Part shown: positions 1 to 11,854 of the stretch, piece by piece
How positions within the stretch are numbered: position 1 is the first letter of the stretch
Layout of the letters: each line of letters begins with the position of its first letter
DNA from: Cytospora piceicola
Lineage: Eukaryota; Ascomycota; Sordariomycetes; Diaporthales; Cytosporaceae
NCBI GenBank assembly: GCA_023375675.1
Contig: JALQBC010000011.1
Location: 806,001-870,000, forward strand
Direction: 5' to 3'
DNA length: 64,000 nucleotides
Program-made: the position numbers and the translations under genes
The notes under the pieces: generated by a model
Told to the model about the DNA's origin: nothing
The model's database searches: none
The model's input: only the letters and a program-made list of their open reading frames with translations

Positions 1-3000
1 GATATAGTTTTTATTTAAAACTTATAGGCCGAACTTAAAAACTAACGTTATTTTACTAAAACTTACTTAAGCTTCGATATCTTTATACTAATAAAGAATT
101 AAACCTCGGCTTTTTCTATTATTACCTATATTAGAAAATCCTTATACTACTTAGTATACTAGCTACGTCTATTTAATTCGCTATATTATTATATTGTCTT
201 TATTAATAGTATTACTTTCGTTAACTTATACCGCCGGTAATTAAAAACCGACTAAGTTTTAAAACAGGTTAAAATACTAAATAGTTCTTTACGACTTTAT
301 TATCGTAGGCGATTTTAACGCTGTTTACTAAACTTAACAGTTTAATTATAATCGCTATATAAGCTTAAACGACCGGATCGTTATATAAGCCGATAACGCC
401 GGCCTTATAGCTTTTAATCCCTTTACCTTTATTTATAACCTCGGTAATACTATAGACCTTATCTTCTTTAACGTTTTCGGGGCTACTATTTAAATACTTT
501 ACTTCTTATATACCGGATCGGATTATAGTATTTTATAAACTATAGTTTTTATTAGCGTATTACGCTGTTATAAAACCTTTCGGCTTTACTTTAATTTCTT
601 ATAGAATACGGAATTCGTTTAATTTACTAAACAATTTACTATATTACTTCCGATAACTATAAATACCCTTTTTTAACTCGATACTTTAACTACTAATATT
701 ATAACTTTATTATAAAAATACTTTTAAGTTACGAAAAAACCTATTTTTAGTTCCGGCTATACTACCTTTTAATAGTCTTTAAAATACTACGTTACCTATA
801 AGTCTATATTAAATACGTATACTTTAAACTTATTTACTACTTACCGACACTTCCGAATAATAATACGGTATATTAAAAAGTAGTATTAGTAAGACTAGAT
901 TACTTTTATAACCGATAATAATTAAATCTTTTAGGTTATTAAATAGTATAAATTTATAAATACTTTTCGCTCTTTACCTTTTATATAAAACGATTTACTT
1001 ATTATAACCTTTATTAATAAGGCTAAGTATTTATATACCTTTATTTTATACTACTTTTCTTTTAATTAAGATATCTTAAACCTTTAAAAACTATATATCT
1101 TCGATACGCCCTCGATCTTATAAAATCCTTATATTTATACCGATAAAGCTAAAGCGTATTATATCGGGTTATATAATATAGCTCCCGGTACCGATATTAT
1201 TACGGTTTATATACTTTTTTTAATATAGTTAGCTATTACCGAAGCCGTTTAAATACTTTACGAAAGCTGCTTAACCATCGGCTACTACCTTTACGCCTTC
1301 CGGTAAATAAAAGTTACTATAATTCTTAAATAAAGTAAATCGGACTACTTAAGCTTCTGCTTTTACTGCCCGATTACTTTACTTTTTTACTTAAGTAAAG
1401 GGTTAAAACGTTTTATCGTTTAACGTATATTTACCTTCGTTATTTATTATTACTTACTTAATTCTTAATACTTTAATACGTTTTTTAAATTAGCTATAGA
1501 CTTAACCGTTTACTTTACTTATAATATCGAATCTGCCTTTTAATAAAAACTAATAGCCTTATTTTTAACTATAAATATTTAAGGCGTATTTAATACCGTC
1601 TTATCTAACTGCTTTACGTTTTGCTTTTATTAATAAAGCTAGCCCTTATATTTTATTTTATAAGTATACTTCTTTATTACTAACCGCTTTATATAAGTAC
1701 GCTTAAAAAGCGTTTATATAGTTACGTACCTTTTAGTTTATAGCGTATTATAAGAATCTTTAACGTTTCCGATCTTATATATACTATATCTTTCCCCTTT
1801 ACTGCTTTACAGAAACGTTACCTTTCGTTATATATACGCCGATAACGTAGCTTTCTTATAGATTAGCTGTAATATAGCTATAACCTTATACGCCCTTTCT
1901 AAAAACCTTTAAAACGCCTTTATATAAAGATAAAATAACGTAATTGCTTTTACCCCGGATAAGTTTAAGCTATTATACTTCGTTTACGTCGATGTCTTTA
2001 GCCGGTATAAAGTCTAAGCCGGCTTACTTATTAGTACCTTTAGTATTAAACCGGTTTATTAGCTTAAGGTTTACTTTAACCTTTAGCTCTCTTTCCGCTT
2101 ATATATTAAAGTATAAGTTATTAAAGCTTACTATATAGCTTTTTATTTCTGTAACCTTAATTATATTACTATTAAAACTCTTCCGATAGCGATATATAAA
2201 GCTATTTAAGGTTACGTTTTTTTAGTTACCCTTTTTATAGCTTAAGTCTAAATAAAAAGACTATATAAACTTAATATCCGTATTACTGATAAAATAGTCT
2301 TTATATAATAATAAAGCTATTTTTATAATATTAATAAAGCCGTTTACGTTACTATTAAAATAGTAATACCGGCTTAACGTATTACTTTAACTATTATAGT
2401 TTACTATAATAGTAAGCCTTTTCCGGCCGAAGTTTTAACTTAACAGGTTCGGCTATAGGCCGGTCTTTAACTTTATACTTTTAACCGAAATTATCTAATT
2501 ACTACTTATTTATATAACCTTTTACTTTATATTAACTATAAAAGTAAAAGGCCGGCTTTCTGCCTTCGCCTTTTTCCGCTTACTACCTGCTTATAGCGGC
2601 TTTCAGTATTAGCCTTCTTTTATACTAAATCTACTTTTATACCTGTATATTATACAATACTTTTAGTATCCGTATTATATAGTAAGCTATAAAGTAAACT
2701 ACGTTATAATAATATAGTTCTCTTTAGCCTTCGGAATTTAGTCTTTTTATACTTCGACGGCTTTACTATTAAAGGTAACACCGGCTAAGGTTTCGTAGTA
2801 TACTAAAACGATAAACGTATTTATTATAATAATAACCCTTTACCTTATTCGGAAGTCTTTAACGTCGAAATCCGAAACGCTTTTTAAGTAGTCTTTTAAA
2901 CTTTAGCGATATACCTTTTTACTACTTTTACGCCTTTATAATATTATATTTATATTAATAATACCGTAGTTATTTAAAGTATCGCTAGCTGTATATTAAA

Positions 3001-3255
3001 CAGCTTATAATATAAGTTCTTTTTTTTTTAAAGATACCGTTATATAAATCCCGGTCCCGGTTTCTATTATCTAAAGTTTAGGCTATACCGATATTAAAAG
3101 TAACGAAAACGCCGACTAGATTATTAAAGCGGTAACGCGCGGTAAATACCTTGGTAGGCTAAAAAGGCTATACCTTATAGATACTATACCCGAAAAACCG
3201 GGGATAATTTTCTAAACGAAAAAACGAAATAAGTAAAAACGAAAAACCTATATCG
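1..3255 (+). mobile_element. RIP-mutated Tad1-like LINE, 5' end outside window
   Basis: This is a dead non-LTR retrotransposon. Ignoring stops, one frame holds the signatures of all three LINE enzymatic domains. An endonuclease/exonuclease/phosphatase motif reads GDFNA at 308-322. Reverse transcriptase follows, with APGTD at 1181-1195 and PITLLFYLSKGLKR from 1370. An RNase H-like stretch reads YFDG at 2750-2761, with GNTG and GFVVY shortly after. Many TAA/TAG codons sit where Gln, Trp or Arg would be expected, as RIP produces. The first 120 bases contain no CA or TG dinucleotide. The 3' end is placed near 3255 by comparison with the second copy, which shares a purine-rich tail. The element continues upstream of position 1. 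The clade (Tad1-like) is inferred from domain order and RT similarity recalled from fungal LINEs. Confidence 0.85.
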
Positions 3256-3268
3256 ATCGTTAGTAATG

Positions 3269-4347
3269 CCTTCCGTTAGGAAGGTTAATGTTTGTTTTAT
3301 AAAGCAGGCGAGTATAATAGAAAATTGTTGCCCTTAAGATTTATACTACCTGTTTTTAATTCTGATTGGCTCTGAATTACAATTATACTGATTCGCTGTA
3401 GCACCTGTTTCTCGGATTTAATTAGATGCTAAAAGCAGTGTTTTTAGCCGTCGAACGGTTAAGAGAACTAAAAATTATAAGACCTTTAATACCTGCCGGA
3501 AGACTTACAGTTATTTTAAAGCCTACGATAAAGCCTACGATAAGGCCTTTTACTATAGACTTTAAGTTCGAACTAAGATACACGCTTAAGTTTTAATCCG
3601 ATTAAGACGTACTTACCTAAATCTGAATCTGTAGAAAAAGGGCTATTAAACGGTATATTTAATTAAATCGTAGCCCTTAAGGTAGGCTTACTATTAATAC
3701 TAATAGTTTTAATTCTCTAGGTTCCTTAAGGTTCTTAACCCGAACCTTAGCCTTTCCCTTCCTTTTTCTTTACCGAAGGCTTATATAAGCCTTTAGATTC
3801 GGATTAAGTTAATAAGTAAGTAAGTAAGTAAGGAAGTAAGTAGGTAGGTTAGCTAGTAGGTTAGCTAGTAAAGTAGTTAGTAAGTTAGCTAGTAAGTTAG
3901 CTAGTTAATTACTAAGAAATTAAGTAAGTTAGTAAGTAAGTTAGTAAGTAAGTTAATAAGTAAGTAAGTAAGTAAATAAGTAAGTAAGTAAATAAGTAAA
4001 TAAGTAAATAAGTAAAGTAGTTAGTAAGTTAGTTAGTAAGTTAGTTAGTAAGTTAGTTAGTAAGTTAGTTAGTAAGTTAGTTAGTAAGTTAGTTAGTAAG
4101 TTAGTTAGTAAGTTAGTTAGTAAGTTAGTTAGTAAGTTAGCTAATAAATAAGTAAGTAAGTAAATAAGTAAGTTAGTTAGTTAAATAACTAAGCTACTAA
4201 CTAAATAAATAAATAAGTAACTAAGTAAATAAGTAACTAAGTAAATAAGTAACTAAGTAAGTAGGTAAGTAAGTAAGTTAGCTAGTAAAGTAGTTAGTAA
4301 GTTAGCTAGTAAGTTAGCTAGTTAATTACTAAGAAATTAAGTAAGTT

Positions 4348-4418
<71 letters not shown>

Positions 4419-4643
4419 TAGTAAGTAAGTTAGTAAGTAAGTAAGTTAGTAAGTAAGTAAATAAGTAAGTAAGTAAATATATAAATTAGCTAATAAATTA
4501 GTTAGTTATAAAGTAAATAAATAATTAGGGCGTTACTCTATCGTCTCCTCCGCAGCCTTAAGCGGCGTATCTAGCTATTAAGTTTCCGATCCTTCCTAAC
4601 GGAAGGCCTTCTCGGCAGGCGGTCCTACCGCCGTTCCCTAGTT
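3269..4643 (+). repeat. Palindrome-rich repeat, copy A
   Basis: One of four copies (A-D) of a non-coding repeat. It opens with the hairpin CCTTCCGTTAGGAAGG at 3269. It contains a conserved segment including the palindrome AAGGCTTATATAAGCCTT near 3777, one copy of the roughly 218-bp unit, then a TAAG-type array. It closes with GC-rich hairpins: CCTTCCTAACGGAAGG at 4591-4606, then GGCGGT/ACCGCC at 4618-4632, then GTTCCCTAGTT. The 4591 hairpin is the exact reverse complement of the first 16 bases, so the element may really end at 4606. No coding frame is seen. CA and TG survive here better than in the flanking DNA. Confidence 0.8.
3795..4500 (+). repeat. TAAG-type tetranucleotide array in copy A
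   Basis: About 700 bp of GTAA/TAAG tetranucleotides with interspersed variants (GTTAGTTA, GCTAGTAG, AAATAAGT). The 4338-4420 stretch is an almost pure GTAA run. The same array, in the matching element orientation, lies in copies B and D and is absent from copy C. Confidence 0.9.
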
Positions 4644-7192
4644 AAACGTATTTTAAGCTAATTAGGATAAGAATACTTCTAAGCTTTTATTATAAACTTT
4701 AGTATCTACAATACCTTTTTTAACTACAAGAGCGATATAAAGTAATATAACCTGTCTTATTTTACTTTTTCTTATATAACCTTTATTTTCAAAGCCTGGC
4801 CTTACCGGATATCGTAAATTTTAATAGTTCGTATCCTTTTATACTTTTTCATTTATTCGGCGATAAGGGGGCACTACTCCCCCCGTCTAAAAACGCCCTA
4901 CGAGAGGCATTATGTAAATAGCATGCATATAAACGTAAATAACATTATCATTACAGATATAAAACTAAAGTATAAATCCTCGCCTCCGTAGTATAAATCC
5001 TTGCTTTTAATACTTAATTAGATTTAAGAAACAGATACTGTAATGAATTAGTATAATTATAATTTAAAGCTAACTTTTTAAATACTAACCTGCTTTATAA
5101 AATACATATTAATAAAATATTAACTTTTAGATTTATAAAACGCGTTATATTACTAATATTCACGTAATTTATAATTAAGTAACTTTATTATATATACTTT
5201 AAATATCCTTTTTAATATAATTTAATATTTCTTAATATTAACTATATTTAAAATTTCGAATTAAAATTAAAATTAAAATTATTAAGTTAAGCTAGGTTTA
5301 ATAATAGCTATCTCGATAATATATAATAGAAATATTTACTATAAAAAATACTTTAATAGTTATATATATTAAGACTATAAAGATTTAATACATTTACTAT
5401 TAACTTAATTATAACTATAGTAATTATATAATAATAATACTAATACTAATAATAAGTATATATTAAATAAGTTATAATAAAGTAATTAATTTAAACTTAT
5501 AAATATTTATATAAATTAAATACTAACTAATAAACTATAAAAGATATTTATTATTATTAAATAATATTATATAAACGCTTTATAAATATTATTAATATAA
5601 GAATATCTATTTATATTATTAAAATAGCTATTTATATTACTACTATATACTATACTTCTGCTGTATACTTTTATTACTATACCTTTCTGTAATTAGTTTA
5701 AATAATAGCTATACTACCTACTTTATTTAAAATACTTTATAATTAGTTTAATTACTTTAATTTAATTAATTTAATCGTTTTAATATAATCTCTTTAATAC
5801 AAACCGCTTTATATTTAATTACTTTTATTAGTTTATTTAAAACGTTACGATTTAGTATTAAGGCAGGTTCTTTTATTTAGCTAACTATAAGAGCTTATAG
5901 CGATAAAAGCTTATTATTTCGATATATAGTATATAGTAGTAGTATAAATAGCTGCTTCAGCAATATAAATACATGTTCTTATCTATATAATTTATATTAA
6001 TAAATCTTTATAATAGAATTAAAATAGCTTATATAAAGATTATATAAAGTGTTACTATAACATATAAGTACTCGGTATAATACATACACAGAACCCGGAA
6101 TAGATGACAGCCGGCTACTAACTATAATATAAAAATTATTTTTATAGGAAATATTATAATTACTTTTAATTTATTATTATAAAAATATTATAATTTATTA
6201 TCAATATTATATAAGTATGTTAATTATTAAGATGGACTTAATATATTTTAAAAGTTAATAAAGATTTTATATAACTTTTATAAAAATAAAGAAAATATAA
6301 TTAATAAAGTAAACTTTTATTTTAAAGCTACTATATAAAAAAGTTTTAATTTTAATTATTCTAATAAATAATAAAGCTAAATAAAAGCTAAAAAGGCATT
6401 TAATTATAAACTATATTTAATTAACGTTAATATAAAATAGTACTATAACTACTATAGTTTTACTTATAGAATTATAATATATTAAAGTTATAAAGGTAGA
6501 GCTATTTTTCTACTATAGATATAAGTATAATAAATAAATAAATAAAAGAAAGGAGGCTAAACGTAGTATTCTTTTTTTAAAGGTTTAAAGTTAAAGGTAA
6601 TAATAAGGCTTAATAGGTCGCTTAGCTTATATATAAAAGCGCGGTTAAATAGCTACTAGCTTTTAAATCGTTCTATTAAATATATCGATTATTATTATAA
6701 AGCTAATTTATAGTATAAATATTACTTGTTTCTATATTTCCTTATTTTAGTATTTATTTATTTATATAGTCTTTTATTTAATTAGTTAAATGATTATTTA
6801 AATTATTAGTTAAGTATTTATTTGTTTCTTTACTTCTTAATATACTTAATATAAACTTAAAGAATAAAAACTATTAGCTTTAATAGTAACCTTAGCTATA
6901 AAGTTAAGACTTTATTAAATATACTATTAAATAGCGCTTTTTTAATAGCTTATATTTAACTTTTATATAATTAAACTTATATATATATAGCTATATATCT
7001 ACTAAAATTTTAAAAACAGACCTATATTATTTTACTATTTTAATTACTATATATATTTAAAATTTATTTTAAATACTAAAAGAATAGTATAATACTATAT
7101 AATAATACTATTTACGTTTATAATTATACTATATATATAATACCTTTTATAAAACGTTTTTAAATAGAAAAAGTAGTATCTTTTTATTATAA
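4644..7192. other. AT-rich RIP-affected spacer
   Basis: This stretch is very AT-rich with stop codons in all frames, and no gene was found. Apart from a terminal-repeat fragment at 4969-5006, I could not assign it to any element in the window. A short less-mutated patch lies around 6080-6115. Confidence 0.6.
4969..5006 (-). repeat. Fragment of MITE terminal inverted repeat (right end)
   Basis: Reading the minus strand gives the two-part motif GGATTTATACT, then a GGAGGCGAGG spacer, then GGATTTATACT. This matches the ends of the elements at 7193 and 23833. No matching left end was found upstream, so this is an orphan end. Confidence 0.6.
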
Positions 7193-7687
7193 GAATAAAG
7201 ATTCGTACTACTAGTATAGAGATTCGCACTACTGCTTTATACTATATATTAAGTAAAGGCCTCTATCGCTGTAGATTAATCTAATTAACTAGTAACTTAA
7301 CTACTTTAATTTAATTAGTTTAATTTAATTAGTTTAATTTAATTTCTTTAATTTAATTAGTTTAGTTTAATTAGTTTAGTTTGATTAGTTTAGTTTCATT
7401 AGTTTAGTTTCATTAGTTTAGTTTAATTATTTTAATTTAATAAATTTAATTTAATAAGTTTAATTTAAAGAGTTTAAATTAATCGTTTTAATTAAAATCA
7501 ATTGTTTTAATTAATTTAATAAGTCGCTTTAATTAGTCCCTTTAATTAGTCGCTTTAATTAGTTGCTATCTTTAAGGTAGCCTTCGTTTAGCTAATCAGA
7601 TTAATTTATAGTAACAGGGCTTTTTAATTTAAGTATTATATATCGTAGCAGTACGAATCTTTATACTAGCAGTATAAATCTCTGTTC
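7193..7687. mobile_element. MITE-like element, copy 1
   Basis: A 495-bp non-coding element with terminal inverted repeats of about 40 bp. The left end (7193-7235) carries AGATTCGTACTACTAG then AGATTCGCACTACTG. The right end (7643-7687), read on the minus strand, carries AGATTTATACTGCTAG then AGATTCGTACTGC. Each end is thus two related units, as in the copy at 23833. The interior (about 7297-7500) is a degenerate short-period TTTAATTTAATTAG repeat. TTTATTAT occurs on both flanks (7183-7190, 7690-7697) as a possible target duplication, but the flanks are too AT-rich to be sure. Confidence 0.7.
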
Positions 7688-7899
7688 TCTTTATTATTAT
7701 ATAAATAGAAGTAAAAGAATATAAGATCTTTAGTTATTAGTTTTAATAAATCTAAGCTTAATAAATAAATATTATATAAATAAAAAGGAAACGGAAAAGA
7801 AGAAAACTTATATTACTTTATATTGCTTTTATTGTTTTAAAAGGTGTTATAAATATTGAAGTTTAATAAAGGCTTAAAATTATTGTTACTTTAATTAGC

Positions 7900-8870
7900 T
7901 TTTAATACGTTTCATTACTCGGTCTTATTTCTTTTAAGAAGTAATTATAGTAATATACTTATTTTTATAATATTATAAAGCTATTTACGTTACTATTAAA
8001 GTAATAGTATTAGCTTAATATAATATTTATTACTATATTTACCGAAATAATAAGCTTTTTAATAAAAGCTTTAACTAAATAAGTTTACTTTCAATCCGGA
8101 CTTTAGTTTTATATATTTAATAATAACTATCTATTTACTATGTATTTATATAATCTTTCGATTTATATTAAGTAAGAAAGAAAATAACTATCTTTTTACT
8201 TTTACTTTTTCTTTACTACTATTTATTTATATTAAACTTATTTTAATACTTATATACTATATACTAATTCTATTATTTAAATTATATAGTAAGTTATAAG
8301 GTAACTTACGTTATAATAATATAGTTTTACTTAGGTTATAAGTTTTAGTTTTATTATATTCTGATAGCTTTATTATTAAAAGTAATAATATTTAAGAATT
8401 TAAAATATATTAAAATAATATATATATTTATTATAACGGTGGCCTTATATCTTATTTAAAAGTTTTAAACGCCGAAATCTATAACGTTTTATAACTATCT
8501 TATAAACTTTAATAATATACTTTTTTACTATAATTATACGTTTTTAATATTAGACTTATATTAATAATACTACGATTATTTAAAATATTCTTAACTATAC
8601 GTTAAATAACATTAAATATAAGTTTATTAACTTTTATAATATTATTTCTTAAATTTTAACTTAGTTAATATTACTTAAATCTTAAAGCTATACTAATATT
8701 AAATTTAATAAAAACGTTAACTAAAGTATTAAAGCAGCTATATAAAGAAAGTATTTCGATATACTTAATAAACTATACTTTATAAATATTATATATAAAA
8801 AGGTTAAAATAAACTTTTTAAAAAAAGATTAAAAAAGAGAAAAAAGAAAACCTTTACTTTAATTATTAAC
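7900..8870 (+). mobile_element. LINE 3' fragment, second copy
   Basis: This segment is colinear with about 2300-3255 of the first LINE, covering the RT C-terminal part and the RNase H domain. The RNase H start reads LYSDS at 8354-8368, where the first copy reads LYFDG. It is more heavily mutated than the first copy and lacks the endonuclease and most of the RT, as expected of a 5'-truncated LINE insertion or a broken copy. Confidence 0.7.
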
Positions 8871-10450
8871 AGTATATAAGTATGCTAATTATTTATTTAA
8901 GATAAGGTTTTCAAGCTATAATCTTACTTTTAAATCTTATATTTATTTATAAAATACTTTATAAATATTTTATAAAGTAATTAAGGTATAATAACTGTAT
9001 TGTTTACTATAAACGATTTATATATAATTACTTATATTAATATAGCTAGCTTATATTATAATAATTAAAATATAGTTCTATAGATACTTATATACTATAT
9101 AAAGAGTATTTTATTAGTAGTATAAATATTAAATTTATATAATAATTTTATTTAAACTTTAGCTATAAAAAGAATAATAAAGAAAATATAAGCCTTACTA
9201 GCTTTATATATTACTATTAAAAAGGTTCTAATAACGATATAATTAAAGTTATAAAAATAAAAGGCTATATAATATACTTTAACAGCTTGTATTTTAATAT
9301 ATAAGTAGAAAAAAAATAAAAGTTAAAATAAACTTCGAACTAATATATTAACTTATTATAATATTATCTTCGCTTTATTTTCAAGCGTTTTAGAAATCGT
9401 TAAAAAAAACGTAAAACCTTATAGCTATATTATAACACATTTATAAAAAAGTAACGTTATCGGTAAGGTATAGTATATATAAGATTAAGAATATTTAAAC
9501 TCTTTATAAAATACTATAAATTAAAAGATATATAATTATATAAACGCCTTTTAAATAAACCTATATTAAATAGTTAACAATAAAAAAGTTTATTTACTAA
9601 ACAGGATACAAAAGTTAGCTTAATTAATAAAAATATAATATAAGTTAGTTAAATAGTACAGTATTAAAAACGTTTAAAACGTTTATAGTTAAAAAAGAAG
9701 CTATTCATTTCTATTAAAAAGTAGATTTAATATTATAAATACATTATATAGTTAAATCTATAAGTAATCTTTTTAAAAACCCTTTAAAATATTGAAAGTT
9801 TAGTAAATAATAATAAATAGTAAAAGTAATTATATATTATATAAATATAAGTTATTTTAGTCTTTTACTAAAATGAAAAAGTAAACTAATAAGATAATAA
9901 AATTAAACAGTTAAATATTTTATTTTCTTATATTTAAGAATTATAGTAGCTTTTATTTATTTAAAGTTAAAAAAGTAGTATTTTAAAAGAAAATACTTTT
10001 TATAAAAAGTATATATAGTTTTAATAATAATAAGCTATATAAAAATAATTATATAAACTATAACAATATACGTACTTAAAGCTATATTATATAAGCTAAA
10101 TTAATACGCTTTAGTTTTATCGGTATAAATAAATAAACTTTATAAAATATATAAAAGGTTAGATATAAAAAGTGTTTAAATATTTAAGATATTTTAATTT
10201 AAGCTTTTGTTTATAAAAGATAAAAGTATATAAGTACTTAACTTTATTTATAAAAGTTATAATAAATAAACTGTTTTATATAAAAATAAAAATATAAAAA
10301 GTATTTATAGACTTATACTATTTAATAACTTTAAAGATTTAGTTATTATTAGTTATAAAAATAAGTTATTGTTTTTAATATTACTTTTTAATAAATTATA
10401 ACGGTAATTAGGTTAATTACAGTATAATAGCTTAATTATAATTATATAAT
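8871..10450. other. Unassigned AT-rich RIP DNA
   Basis: No open frame and no recognisable protein motif was found in either strand. Residual CG dinucleotides and patches of codon-like structure suggest mutated repeat DNA. It did not match the LINE, Copia or Gypsy copies in this window in the stretches I compared. Confidence 0.4.
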
Positions 10451-10636
10451 TATTAGTAGGCTTAAGGTTATAGTTATAATCGATTATATAGTTTCTGTAT
10501 AGTTTATACTGATATATTGTATTAGTTTAAAGTTATTATTAAGCTTAGTATAATAATCTATTTATAGGTTAAGCGGCTTAATAGTTCTGCCGCTTTATTA
10601 AAATAGTAAGCTTAATCCCTTACTTAATTAAATAAT
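10451..10636 (-). repeat. Copia 3' LTR of the older copy
   Basis: Minus-strand sequence aligns along its length with the 189-bp LTRs of the younger Copia. It includes the conserved AAGCGGCAGAACT block and the terminal CCTTAAGCCTACTAATA. The preceding internal sequence (10637-10751) matches the Copia 3' internal end. Confidence 0.75.
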
Positions 10637-10751
10637 CGTTTTATACTAATAGCTTCCCTGTTTTATAATAGCTTTACGTTATAGCCTTAATTATAATACT
10701 TATAGCTTTATATATATAAGCTTCCTTTAACCGTTTATAAGACTTTAATAT

Positions 10752-11489
10752 AAAGTCTTTATTTAAAAAATAAAACAGGCTTAGAAATAGAATATATCTT
10801 ATATAATACTTATACTATAACTTTTATACTCTAGCTACTATATATTTAGCTTTATATAAATACAAACTACTATATTTATATATAATTTAAAGATCTAATT
10901 AATAGTATTATAGATTCTTAGTATTAATATATTAAATTATTCTATTAAAAGCTTTAAGGTTTATTAAAAGCTATATTTTAAATATGTTTTTATTGTAATA
11001 ATTTATTTTACTTTTATAAACCGTCGTTATATTATATTATATATTATATTAGTATATAAAAAGGTAAATATATATATACTTTATTATAATAGTATAATTA
11101 TATAATAAGATAATTAATACTATAGTATATATAATATATTAATTTTAGTTAAGTATATTCTTTTAGTTTTTAAAGTTATAAGTTTAAAAGCTTTATATAG
11201 TAATTTTAATAAATATTTTATATAGAAGGTTAATGTTATTAAGAATAACTATTTACTAATAAAAGGTTTGAAAAGTTAATATTATAAGTTATATAAATTA
11301 TATTATAGTATTTTAACTTTATAAATTATTTTTATAATATTTTATAATAAGTAAAGTATAATATTTATATAGATATTACTTAAATATATTATAGAAATAA
11401 AAAGATATAAATTATAAGAGTTATAGTATAAGTACTATTTAAAGTATATTTTATTTTTAAGCTTATTCTATTCCTTAAATAAAGACTTT
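10752..11489. mobile_element. 738-bp element with 31-bp terminal inverted repeats
   Basis: The ends are AAAGTCTTTATTTAA-AAAATAAAACAGGCTT on the left and, read on the minus strand from 11489, AAAGTCTTTATTTAA-GGAATAGAATAAGCTT on the right. The five differences are all transitions, as RIP would make. The element interrupts the older Copia copy, whose sequence resumes on each side. The inside is AT-rich with no open frame. Family not recognised. Confidence 0.6.
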
Positions 11490-11631
11490 ACTACCGTTCT
11501 TTTAACTGTTACTTTTATTCTGTCTACTATTAAACTAATTGTAAAGTATAGTACTTATAGTATTATATACCGATAACCTTAGCTTACTATACTAGGTATA
11601 TTATTATTTAAACGCGGTTTATATACTTTTT

Positions 11632-11854
11632 ATCACGGCACGAGACATATAAGAGGCTAGGCTCTTAAATCAGGTATATAACGAATTTTAATCGAATCGT
11701 CGCTATAGAGAAAGAGAGAAAGAAACAAAAAGGGAAACATAAGGTTAGCCCTTTAAAGAAAGTCTAAGGTATAGGTAAGGCTATCTGCTAGATGTTACTA
11801 GCTAATCTTAAAGTTAAGGTTAAGTAGTATATATAGCTACGCTACGCTGTAATA
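11632..11854 (-). repeat. Gypsy 3' LTR
   Basis: 223 bp, the same length as its partner at 18430-18652. The differences between the two are nearly all transitions (C/T, G/A), which fits RIP rather than slow neutral decay. Confidence 0.88.

Noticed and set aside
1944..2138. A 64-residue open frame in the LINE
   Set aside because: It falls within the RT region of the LINE and has no homologous open frame in the other copies.
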